Shown: piece after piece, positions 14,138 to 20,307 of the stretch
How positions within the stretch are numbered: position 1 is the stretch's first letter
Layout: the number at the start of each line of letters is the position of its first letter
Source: Chloroflexota bacterium
Lineage (GTDB): Bacteria; Chloroflexota; Anaerolineae; CG2-30-64-16
Reading direction: 5' to 3'
Assembly (NCBI GenBank): GCA_029555885.1
Contig: JAKPQT010000270.1
Span: forward strand, 1-20,307
DNA: 20,307 nt
Notes under the pieces: generated by a model
What the model saw: the letters and a program-made list of their open reading frames with translations, nothing else
The model's database searches: none
Told to the model about the DNA's origin: nothing
Position numbers and translations under genes: made by a program

Positions 14138-14471
14138 ATATGTAACCCCTTTCGACACTTAGCAACAATTCGTAACGCGCTTGCGCATATGATACGCACC
14201 TCGCCCGAAAACACAAACCGGATGGACAGGCATTTTTTCTGCCGGCCCACTTGGGCGACCCTCTGCACGTCGAAAGGCACGGATCAAAGCCCACCGGCAC
14301 ACTATGGAAATTCCTCTGCCTTTGTGTGAACGAAAACGCATGGTGATTCACACCACTTTCCGAGACGCTGCTCAGGAGTAACCTTGCCGTTTGGCACTTA
14401 AGTATCATTTTGCAAAGGGCCGGCGTGGGGCCTTTTCGCGACGACTCATCACTGATTTGAGGAGGCACACC
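14138..14471. other. 334-bp divergent intergenic region with hairpins
   Basis: This region separates the starts of two exported-protein genes. On the minus strand a weak promoter candidate is TTGTGT (14216-14211), 16 nt, TATCAT (14194-14189). In the rightward direction there is a GTGTGAA/TTCACAC stem (14324-14330 with 14347-14353) and then the terminator-like hairpin at 14414. I see no convincing rightward promoter, no ORF and no riboswitch core that fits a known class. Confidence 0.4.
14414..14436 (+). terminator. Terminator-like hairpin in the hydrolase 5' leader
   Basis: AAAGGGCC (14414-14421) pairs with GGGCCTTT apart from one G-G mismatch, and the stem runs directly into TTTT. It lies 36 bp before the ATG at 14472, so a rightward transcript could be attenuated here. 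The stem is short and the T run is only four, so the evidence is modest. Confidence 0.35.
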
Positions 14472-17400
14472 ATGCAACGTCCAAAGGCCCTGATTTCCAC
14501 GATGATCCTCGTCTTGCTGGTTGGCATGTTGCCGGCGACGCCAGTCCGCGGCGCGGCCCTGGCGCAGGACCCGGTTGCGCAACCCACCGGTGAAAGTGAC
14601 CCGCTATCTTCGCTACCACAAGACGGCCAGGAAGCGGTTCCGGCTGACAGTGCTGTACAAGGAGTTCCCACGCCTGCCGTGATTCTGCCCTCCCCCCCGC
14701 AAACCCGGGAGACCTGGAAAGCAGAGATGGAGCAGAGCAGGGCGGCGCTACCGGCTTCAGTGGTCGATTTCAATGACCTGGTCAGACTCATGTCGGCCAG
14801 ACCGGCTGCACGCGCAGCCGCGCCAAGTGCTGCTGCGCCGCGCGCCCTCGGTTCTGTTAGTCTATTGCAGGCGCCCGTAACGTGCGATGGTACGTCCACT
14901 TGTTACTCGATCAGAGTTTCCTGCCCGCAGTTGGCACAATCTATCGATGGCACATTAAGGGCCGGGGGCCCGCAAGGCGCGACTCAGGGGACGATCTTCT
15001 TCCTGACCGGATGGGATGGAAGCTGGTTCTGGGGTGAACCAGGCACAAACTATGCTTCTATCGTGCAGGATTTGCAGGCGGCGGGATATCGTACTGTTGA
15101 ACTCAAATGGGCCAGGAATTGGTGGGCCGGAGCGGCAAACCAGCAGGAAGGCTTCGCCAATCTGGGCTGCCGCGCTGCGACCGTGCTCCGCTGGGCCTAC
15201 GACAATCTGCGCTCCAGCCCGGACACCCCATACTGTGTCGAGGGGCACTCGAATGGCGCCGCGGAAGTCGGCTTCGCGATGTCGCAATATGGGCTTGCCG
15301 ATCTGTTTTCGCTGGCCCTGTTTGAGGGCGGTCCGAACTATGCCCGCATCGACTACGGCTGTATCCAGGACACTTCAGACCCGGCGCTCAGTGCGCTGTT
15401 TTACAATAGTGCTGGGGTTAGAGGGGAGGTCAACACGAGCCTGGGCCTTTCCACCAGCTCCGGCGCATGTGTTGCTGAGGATGAGAGTTACCGCGGCGTG
15501 TTTGAACAGATCAGCCTGGCTTTCGACGACAACTGGCAGTACTCTTTTCCGCACACGAAGGCTGCGTTCGTATTCGGTCAAAACGACCTCTCGACGACTG
15601 CGGTCCACGGGCTATATTACCACGATCGGGTGGTGAGCGCGGGCTCTTCTCAGGTGAGCATGACGGTGGTGCCGGGCGCTGACCACTTTGTGGCGGATTC
15701 GACTCAGGGGATGATTGCGATCCGGGACACTTTACTGAACGGCTGTATTGCGCCGCCTGGGGCCTTCAGCAAGAGCGCCCCCACTGACACTGCAACCGGA
15801 CAGCCGATGAATCCGACCTTGAGCTGGGGCAATAGCAATCGTGCGACCGGCTACGAATACTGCTACGACACCACCGACGATGATGCCTGCACCGGCGTCT
15901 GGACCGGCACGACCAACCTGAATGTCGGCTTGAGCGGACTGAGCAGTGGGACCACCTATTACTGGCAAGTGCGCGCTCAGAACACTGCCGGCGTCACTTA
16001 CGCCGATGCCGGCGCGTGGTGGAGCTTCACGACCCAGGCCCTCCTGACGCCGACCGCGACACTCACAGTGACACCGATAGCGACACCGACCGAAACCTCA
16101 ATCCCAACGAGCACGCCCAGCCCCACGCCGGCCGCGACAATGGCGCCTACTGATACGCCTACGACGACACCGACATTGACGCCGACGGCGACATCGACCG
16201 ATACACCGCTTCCAACGGCGACGAACACCGCGACGGCAACTCCGGCAGGCCCACCTACCGCTACCCCAGCACCGAATCTGGCGCTGAACCCCGGGTTCGA
16301 GAGCGGCGCACAGGGCTGGCTGAAGACCAATTTCGGCGGCCGCTCGATCGTGACCACTGAGTTCCACAGCGGCAGCTATTCGCAGCAGATGCTCGTCTCA
16401 GCGGCCTTCCCCCGGGTGGTTTACCAGGATATCACCGTGACTGCCGCCTCGCAGTACGATATCGAGGCCTGGCTCAAGACCAATGCCATCGGTGGAACCG
16501 GCGCCGGGGTCAATCTCTACTGGCTTAATGCCGCCAACCTCCCAGACGCCATCCCGAGCGGCAATCTCCTCCGCTCAGACAGCCTGGCCGCGCTCACCGG
16601 CAGCCAACCGTGGACGCGGGTCGCGGACAGCTTCGCTGCGCCGGCCGGTGCTATGGTGTTGCGCGTCGAGCTATCTACGGCACCGGACCCTGATAACAGC
16701 GGCGCGGCCTGGTTCGACGACGTGGTGGTGACTTCATCCGGCACTGTTGCGGCGACGCCTACGGCAACCGCCACGCTGCCGCCGACTACGACGGCCACAG
16801 CAACACCGACCGCGACCGCCACGGCAACATCGACTGCGACAACAACGCTGACGCCGGTGCCGACTGACACGCCAAACTCGACGCCGACCGCGACGGCTAC
16901 AGCGACGGCCACGAGCACGGCAGCATCAACTGCGACAGCAACCGTGACACCGATGCCGACCGCCGCGCCAAGCTCGACGCCGACCCATACTTCGACGGCT
17001 ACGGCGACCTCGACCGCCACGGCAACATCGACCGCTACAGCAACACCAACGCTGACGCCGGTGCCGACTGACACGGCAACCTCAACAGCGACATCGACGC
17101 CAAGCCCGACACCGACCCATACTCTGACGGCCACGGCCACATCGACCGCGACCCCAACGACTACAGCAACGGTGACTGCTACGACCGTGGCCACATCGAC
17201 TGCGACAGCAACAGCGACATCAAGCCCGACACCGACCCATGTTCCAACGGCGACGCCGACCAGCACGCCGCTTTCCGTCGCGCAACTCTATCTCGGGTCA
17301 AGCTCGGCGGGCACGGCCGGGGGCATTGTCTTCGCGGATGAAGACATATTGATCAAGAATATGAGCACGGGCGCCTGGTCGCTGTTCATCGATGGCTCGG

Positions 17401-18035
17401 ATATCGGGCTGACTAACACCGATATCGATGCCTTCGAACTGCAAACCGATGGCACACTTCTGATGAGCTTCGACACCGACTTTATCTTGAGCGGCTTCGG
17501 AGCAGTGGATGACTCGGACATCGTCCGCTTTGTTCCGACCTCCACCGGCAACAGCACGGCTGGAACCTGGCAGTGGTACTTTGATGGCTCGGATGTCGGC
17601 CTATCGACCAACGACGAGGACGTGGATGCCTTCGCCCTGTTGCCGGATGGCCGGCTGCTCATCAGCACCCTCGGCAGCGTGTCCGTCCCCGGTGCATCGG
17701 GCGAGGACGAGGACCTGTTGGTCTTCACGTCCACTGCGCTTGGCGCCACGACCAGTGGCACATGGGCGCTCTACTTCGACGGCTCCGATGTCGGCCTGTC
17801 GAACTCTGCCAACGAGGACGTGAATGGCGTCTGGGTCGACGCTGCGGGGAAACTATACCTGACCACCCTGGGTAATTTCAGCGTAACCGGCGTCAGCGGC
17901 GATGGTTCGGACATCTTCGTATGCACGCCAGGTTCGTTGGGCAGCACAACCACCTGCGCCTGGACGATGTACTGGGATGGCTCGACCAACGGCTTCGCAG
18001 GCGAAGTCACGGACTCGATGAGCATCGTTCCGTAG
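14472..18035 (+). CDS. Large modular secreted protein: alpha/beta hydrolase, FN3, CBM-like domain, T/P linkers, DGS repeats
   Basis: 1187 residues, exported by an N-terminal signal ([20 protein letters not shown] onward). Residues about 150-425 form a lipase/esterase-like alpha/beta hydrolase: nucleophile elbow GHSNG with Ser260, probable acid Asp372 (FGQND) and His405 (GADHF). About 433-524 is a fibronectin type III domain ([18 protein letters not shown], then [10 protein letters not shown]). Linker 1 (525-600) is Thr/Pro rich. About 601-757 is a CBM4/9-like jelly roll starting [16 protein letters not shown]. Linker 2 (758-933) is almost only Thr, Ala, Pro and Ser. The C-terminus (934-1187) holds four repeats with Asp of D-G-S at 974, 1038, 1103 and 1169, which I cannot assign to a family. 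There is no membrane anchor or sorting motif. The start is ATG 14472 with GGAGG at 14461; an upstream in-frame TTG at 14391 lacks support. A role in extracellular ester or polymer breakdown is inferred. Confidence 0.85.
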   Translation: MQRPKALISTMILVLLVGMLPATPVRGAALAQDPVAQPTGESDPLSSLPQDGQEAVPADSAVQGVPTPAVILPSPPQTRETWKAEMEQSRAALPASVVDFNDLVRLMSARPAARAAAPSAAAPRALGSVSLLQAPVTCDGTSTCYSIRVSCPQLAQSIDGTLRAGGPQGATQGTIFFLTGWDGSWFWGEPGTNYASIVQDLQAAGYRTVELKWARNWWAGAANQQEGFANLGCRAATVLRWAYDNLRSSPDTPYCVEGHSNGAAEVGFAMSQYGLADLFSLALFEGGPNYARIDYGCIQDTSDPALSALFYNSAGVRGEVNTSLGLSTSSGACVAEDESYRGVFEQISLAFDDNWQYSFPHTKAAFVFGQNDLSTTAVHGLYYHDRVVSAGSSQVSMTVVPGADHFVADSTQGMIAIRDTLLNGCIAPPGAFSKSAPTDTATGQPMNPTLSWGNSNRATGYEYCYDTTDDDACTGVWTGTTNLNVGLSGLSSGTTYYWQVRAQNTAGVTYADAGAWWSFTTQALLTPTATLTVTPIATPTETSIPTSTPSPTPAATMAPTDTPTTTPTLTPTATSTDTPLPTATNTATATPAGPPTATPAPNLALNPGFESGAQGWLKTNFGGRSIVTTEFHSGSYSQQMLVSAAFPRVVYQDITVTAASQYDIEAWLKTNAIGGTGAGVNLYWLNAANLPDAIPSGNLLRSDSLAALTGSQPWTRVADSFAAPAGAMVLRVELSTAPDPDNSGAAWFDDVVVTSSGTVAATPTATATLPPTTTATATPTATATATSTATTTLTPVPTDTPNSTPTATATATATSTAASTATATVTPMPTAAPSSTPTHTSTATATSTATATSTATATPTLTPVPTDTATSTATSTPSPTPTHTLTATATSTATPTTTATVTATTVATSTATATATSSPTPTHVPTATPTSTPLSVAQLYLGSSSAGTAGGIVFADEDILIKNMSTGAWSLFIDGSDIGLTNTDIDAFELQTDGTLLMSFDTDFILSGFGAVDDSDIVRFVPTSTGNSTAGTWQWYFDGSDVGLSTNDEDVDAFALLPDGRLLISTLGSVSVPGASGEDEDLLVFTSTALGATTSGTWALYFDGSDVGLSNSANEDVNGVWVDAAGKLYLTTLGNFSVTGVSGDGSDIFVCTPGSLGSTTTCAWTMYWDGSTNGFAGEVTDSMSIVP
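16843..17075 (+). repeat. Repetitive T/P-linker DNA with a 29-bp identical repeat pair
   Basis: The 29 bases at 16843-16871 recur exactly at 17047-17075, 204 bp (68 codons) apart. Flanking CGACCGCCACGGCAACATCG is also shared, and AGCCCGACACCGACCCAT occurs at about 17102 and 17224. This indicates in-frame internal duplication of linker DNA within the hydrolase gene. Confidence 0.7.
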
Positions 18036-18048
18036 CGATAGGAGGGAA

Positions 18049-18088
18049 ACGCGAAGACGCTCACCCTGGCGGGTGAGCGTCTTCGCGT
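18049..18088 (+). terminator. Perfect 18-bp hairpin after the large hydrolase gene
   Basis: ACGCGAAGACGCTCACCC (18049-18066) and its exact reverse complement (18071-18088) enclose a TGGC loop. It begins 13 bp after the stop codon at 18033-18035. It is followed by AAACTG rather than a U run, but the stem is very stable and well placed to end the transcript. Confidence 0.65.
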
Positions 18089-18101
18089 AAACTGTCGAAT
18101 C

Positions 18102-18140
18102 TGCGTCCTGGCATTTCCTCTGCAGGACTGCCAGGACGCA
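18102..18140 (-). terminator. 12-bp inverted repeat downstream of tRNA-Lys
   Basis: TGCGTCCTGGCA (18102-18113) and TGCCAGGACGCA (18129-18140) are exact inverted repeats around a 15-nt loop. It lies 4 bp beyond the 3' end of the leftward tRNA gene, so it probably ends or protects that transcript. There is no U tract. Confidence 0.5.
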
Positions 18141-18144
18141 CATA

Positions 18145-18217
<73 letters not shown>

Positions 18218-18219
18218 CA

Positions 18220-18261
18220 ATATGTAGTGGTATTATGATGTCTTAGTACTATATGTTGTGG
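18220..18261. repeat. Pair of 11-bp direct repeats before the recombinase
   Basis: ATATGTAGTGG (18220-18230) and ATATGTTGTGG (18251-18261) differ at one base and are 31 bp apart, about three helical turns, in AT-rich DNA between the tRNA and the recombinase. Such spacing suits binding sites for a recombinase, an excisionase or a regulator. It could also be chance. Confidence 0.35.
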
Positions 18262-18288
18262 TTGAACACTGTGGAAAGTGTGTCAACC

Positions 18289-19221
18289 ATGACGGAAGAC
18301 CCGCAGTTTATCTCCTACAGGTTTGCGTCGAACTCTGAGTTAGAGCAGACGGCGAACCTCTTTCTGTTGGATTGTGAAGCACGCAACCTGAGCGCCGCGA
18401 GTCTGCGCTACTACTGGCAACGGTTGCGCCTGCTCCTGACCTTCCTCGAATCGCAGAATGTCACCGCGCCGGGCGCAATCACCCCGGCGCTTTTGCGCGC
18501 CTACTTTCTGACCTTCAAGGGCAAGTCACCGCACTATCTCCACGGGGCTGCACGCGTCGCCAAGACCTTTCTCAACTTCCTCGTGCGGGAGGGGCTGCTG
18601 GAGGACTCGCCCATGCGCCGGGTGAAGATGCCGACCCTGCCGAAAGACGTGCTCCCGCCCTTCACAACGGATGAAGTGCAGCGCATCCTGGAAGCCTGCC
18701 CTACGGAACGTGACCGCGCCCTCGTGCTGACCCTGCTCGACTCGGGTGTGCGGGCGCGTGAACTGCTGGCGTTGAACGTGGCGGACGTGGACATGACCTC
18801 CGGGGCCGTGACGATTCGCCGGGGCAAGGGCGGGAAAGACCGCACCACCTACGTAGGCGCAAGTTCCCGGCTCGCTCTCGGCAAGTACCTGCTCACCCGC
18901 GGCATTATCGCCACAGACGCGCCCCTGTTCGTCACGCTTACGACTGGCACACGGTTGACCTTCTACGGGCTGCAAAGCCTGTTACGTCGCCTGGGAGCAG
19001 CCGCGGGCGTCGCGGACATGGGCGCGCATCGTTTCCGGCGGACGTTTGCGATTGAATCTCTGCGGGCGGGCATGGGGCTGATGCAACTGGCGGCGATGAT
19101 GGGGCATGGCTCGCTGCCCGTCCTGCAGCGGTATCTGCGCTTCATCGGGGATGACTTGCAGCAGGCGCACCAGCAACACGGGGCAGTTGCGCACCTGCTG
19201 CGGAAAGGGCGGGCGAGATGA
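18289..19221 (+). CDS. Tyrosine recombinase/integrase (XerC/D-like)
   Basis: A 310-residue site-specific recombinase. The N-terminal SAM-like core-binding domain spans about 15-105. The catalytic domain has all expected residues: Arg155 in SGVRARELLAL, Lys180 in RRGKGGKDR, His247 and Arg250 in AHRFRRTFA, His273 in MMGHGS, and nucleophile Tyr282 in LQRYLRF. There is no arm-binding domain, as in XerC/D and small-element integrases. The start at ATG 18289 is chosen because an earlier in-frame ATG at 18253 overlaps a direct repeat and has no ribosome-binding site; neither is certain. The stop overlaps the next start (ATGA), making a coupled operon. This speaks for a mobile-element integrase rather than the chromosomal dimer-resolution enzyme. 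Confidence 0.9.
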   Translation: MTEDPQFISYRFASNSELEQTANLFLLDCEARNLSAASLRYYWQRLRLLLTFLESQNVTAPGAITPALLRAYFLTFKGKSPHYLHGAARVAKTFLNFLVREGLLEDSPMRRVKMPTLPKDVLPPFTTDEVQRILEACPTERDRALVLTLLDSGVRARELLALNVADVDMTSGAVTIRRGKGGKDRTTYVGASSRLALGKYLLTRGIIATDAPLFVTLTTGTRLTFYGLQSLLRRLGAAAGVADMGAHRFRRTFAIESLRAGMGLMQLAAMMGHGSLPVLQRYLRFIGDDLQQAHQQHGAVAHLLRKGRAR

Positions 19222-19445
19222 GGACGCGACGACTTGTAGACACGCTCCCCCAGGTGGAGCTGCGCGAGCACAGACGGCTGAACCTCGAAGGCGAGGTGTT
19301 GCCGCCCACAGAGTCGGCTCTCGCACCCTATGACGCCGGGAGCCAGCTCGCAGCGCAGCAGCGGCCTGTGCCCGTCATCGTGCTTACCGGAGGTAAGCCC
19401 GTTGACCCGGACCGGCTGCCAGCGGCGGAGGCTGCGCCGTCGTGA
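19218..19445 (+). CDS. Hypothetical 75-residue protein coupled to the recombinase
   Basis: I do not recognise this protein. Its ATG (19218) overlaps the recombinase stop as ATGA, and its own stop is one base before the next gene's GTG, so it is embedded in a translationally coupled trio. The sequence is charged at the N-terminus (MRTRRLVDTLPQVELREHRR) and then polar, with a short hydrophobic stretch PVPVIVLTGG near 50-59. It has no signal peptide, TM segment or cysteine. By position, a recombination directionality factor or a regulator is conceivable, but nothing in the sequence proves it. Confidence 0.6.
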   Translation: MRTRRLVDTLPQVELREHRRLNLEGEVLPPTESALAPYDAGSQLAAQQRPVPVIVLTGGKPVDPDRLPAAEAAPS

Positions 19446-19446
19446 A

Positions 19447-20034
19447 GTGGAGCGACGAACGCCGAACCGCACGCCGACGGTCGAGACGGATGTCAGCGTG
19501 CCCGTCCTCCAGGCTTTCTACACGGCACTGGCGTTCGGCATCATGGCGGGGCTGCTGGCGTGGGCCGCGGGGTGGAGCTGGCGTGTGCCCGTCGTCGTGC
19601 TCGCGCTCGCCCTGGCCATTGGCTGGCTGTGGCGGCTGCGCCTCATGGATGGGCTGCTGTGGAAGGTGGAGAGCATCACCCGGACGGACCTGACCGGTGA
19701 TAACCAGGTCGGCCCACCCGTGCCGCAACACGCTTTCACAGTCGCGAACCCCGCAGCGGCACGGAGCGAGGCCGCCGCTGATGTGCGCCAGCAGCAGGAG
19801 GACCAACGGCGCGCCGAGTTGCTGGCGTTCGTGGATCGCTGTCTCCTGGTCGGCTGCTCGGAGTCGGCCCAGGGCATCAAGGCGAGCGACCGGGCCGCTT
19901 ACCTGCGGCTGCGCGAGGTGCTGTTCCAGCTTGGCATCGCAGCCTGGAAGAACCCCGAGAAGCCCAAGGCAGGGTGGGGCCTCGTCGTCTCGCACGAGCG
20001 GGCGCGGCAGATCATCGCGAGGCACGTGCTGTGA
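19447..20034 (+). CDS. Two-TM membrane protein with soluble helical C-terminal domain, unknown function
   Basis: 195 residues from GTG 19447, which lies one base after the previous stop. The frame continues upstream over the neighbouring gene, but that part is its out-of-phase shadow. After a basic/polar N-terminus there are two hydrophobic helices at about 20-41 and 46-63, joined by a tight turn (AGWSWR), so both ends probably face the same side. A charged linker (95-122, Gln/Glu/Arg rich) leads to a domain at 122-195 (AELLAFVDRCLLVGCSES, LREVLFQLGIAAW, SHERARQIIARHVL). This resembles a small helical or winged-helix unit. I cannot assign a family. Coupling to an integrase suggests an element-maintenance or transfer role. 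Confidence 0.65.
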   Translation: MERRTPNRTPTVETDVSVPVLQAFYTALAFGIMAGLLAWAAGWSWRVPVVVLALALAIGWLWRLRLMDGLLWKVESITRTDLTGDNQVGPPVPQHAFTVANPAAARSEAAADVRQQQEDQRRAELLAFVDRCLLVGCSESAQGIKASDRAAYLRLREVLFQLGIAAWKNPEKPKAGWGLVVSHERARQIIARHVL

Positions 20035-20301
20035 TGCGTACCCCCGGTTACACAACCGGTACTACTGCACCTACTCTGCATACCTACGGGTAAGCGCAGC
20101 AGGCGGGGGAGTTGCCAGAAGTGGGGGAGGGCAACGCAGAAGCGCAAGAAAGGGGGTGGTTCATCTCGCATACGTGAGGGCCTAGAAACGGGTTGCCCGG
20201 CATGTGTTACGAGCACACGCCGGGCGGTTGGCAGACGGTCGTAACCACTTGCCGGGAAAGAGTTTATCACTTCCCCGGCTCCGAGACAAAGGAGCTACAT
20301 C
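20035..20301 (+). other. Non-coding, structured leader between two element genes
   Basis: This stretch holds no credible gene; a 19-codon frame from ATG 20034 (TGATG overlap, stop 20091-20093) is the only coupled candidate and is weak. It has several hairpins. CCGGTT-ACAC-AACCGG is at 20044-20059. GCCCGGCATGTG and CACACGCCGGGC (20195-20206 with 20214-20225) have one mismatch. GCCGGGAA with TTCCCCGGC (20251-20258 with 20271-20279) has one bulged C. The last ends 11 bp before the ribosome-binding site of the gene at 20302. It is probably a structured 5' UTR or a regulatory RNA. Confidence 0.45.
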
Positions 20302-20307
20302 ATGGAT
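20302..20307 (+). CDS. Start of a gene cut by the window edge
   Basis: Only ATG GAT is visible. AAAGGAG at 20288-20294 stands 7 nt before the ATG, a very good ribosome-binding site, so a real gene very likely begins here. Its product is unknown. Confidence 0.5.

Noticed and set aside
14255..14300. Possible cyclic-di-GMP (GEMM) riboswitch: GGGC, CGAAAG, AAAGCCC and CCGG segments appear in order
   Set aside because: The conserved AAACC and GGACGC bases are absent, the hairpin arms are unequal in length and no second stem with a tetraloop receptor follows. The resemblance is too loose.
16517..17266. A 249-codon minus-strand frame rich in Val/Ala/Gly, resembling a membrane protein
   Set aside because: It is the complement of the Thr/Ala/Pro linker codons of the exoprotein and has no independent support.
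19330..19446. Upstream extension of the two-TM protein frame
   Set aside because: It overlaps the 75-residue gene out of phase and is Arg/Ser/Cys-rich shadow sequence; the coupled GTG at 19447 is a better start.
20119..20175. An 18-codon frame starting GTG in the leader before the truncated gene
   Set aside because: No ribosome-binding site, very short, and lies in a structured non-coding stretch.

Overview
The window is GC-rich chromosomal DNA, most likely from a member of the Chloroflexota (Anaerolineae/Caldilineae type). That placement is an inference. It rests on secreted proteins with long Thr/Pro/Ala linkers, a lipoprotein with the same linker type, a COG4586/4587/3694-type ABC-2 operon, and many long intergenic palindromes. 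No rRNA or other marker gene is present, so the assignment is soft.

Left part (1-6200). The first 72 bases hold the N-terminus of a leftward response regulator. Next come a leftward M1-type metallopeptidase lipoprotein with no normal start codon, a cluster of short intergenic repeats, and a leftward Cys/Met-metabolism PLP enzyme. Divergent from the PLP gene is htpG (Hsp90). The two divergent promoters appear to share one -35 region. The PLP gene has a structured leader of about 95 nt, and the htpG leader carries a perfect 15-bp palindrome. A convergent GNAT acetyltransferase follows.

Middle (6200-12700). A leftward two-gene unit encodes a P-loop nucleotide-kinase-like protein and a DUF402 protein. 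Next is a leftward toxin-antitoxin pair (AbrB-like antitoxin, PIN toxin) whose reading frames overlap by 8 bp, with a good promoter and palindromic operator candidates. A rightward three-gene ABC-2 exporter operon follows, then a DUF1801 protein, a 33-codon remnant of an ABC ATPase, and a pRiA4b ORF-3-like protein whose domain is split by a long acidic insertion.

Right-middle (12700-18140). Two secreted proteins are divergently transcribed from a 334-bp intergenic region. One has a jelly-roll-like domain plus SH3b. The other, 1187 residues long, is modular: alpha/beta hydrolase, FN3, T/P linker, CBM-like domain, T/P linker, and four repeats of about 65 residues carrying a 'DGS' motif. Two strong hairpins follow.

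Right end (18145-20307). A tRNA-Lys(TTT) on the minus strand is followed by a rightward tyrosine recombinase. Two translationally coupled small genes come next: a 75-residue unknown, and a two-TM protein with a helical C-terminal domain. A structured 265-nt non-coding stretch then leads to the start codon of a gene cut by the window edge. This looks like the integrase end of an integrated element. However, the integrase lies on the 5' side of the tRNA, which is not the classical tRNA 3'-end integration geometry. I recognise no defence system or CRISPR array. The least-described items are the recombinase-coupled module, the DGS-repeat exoprotein and the stop-codon-abutting inverted-repeat elements.
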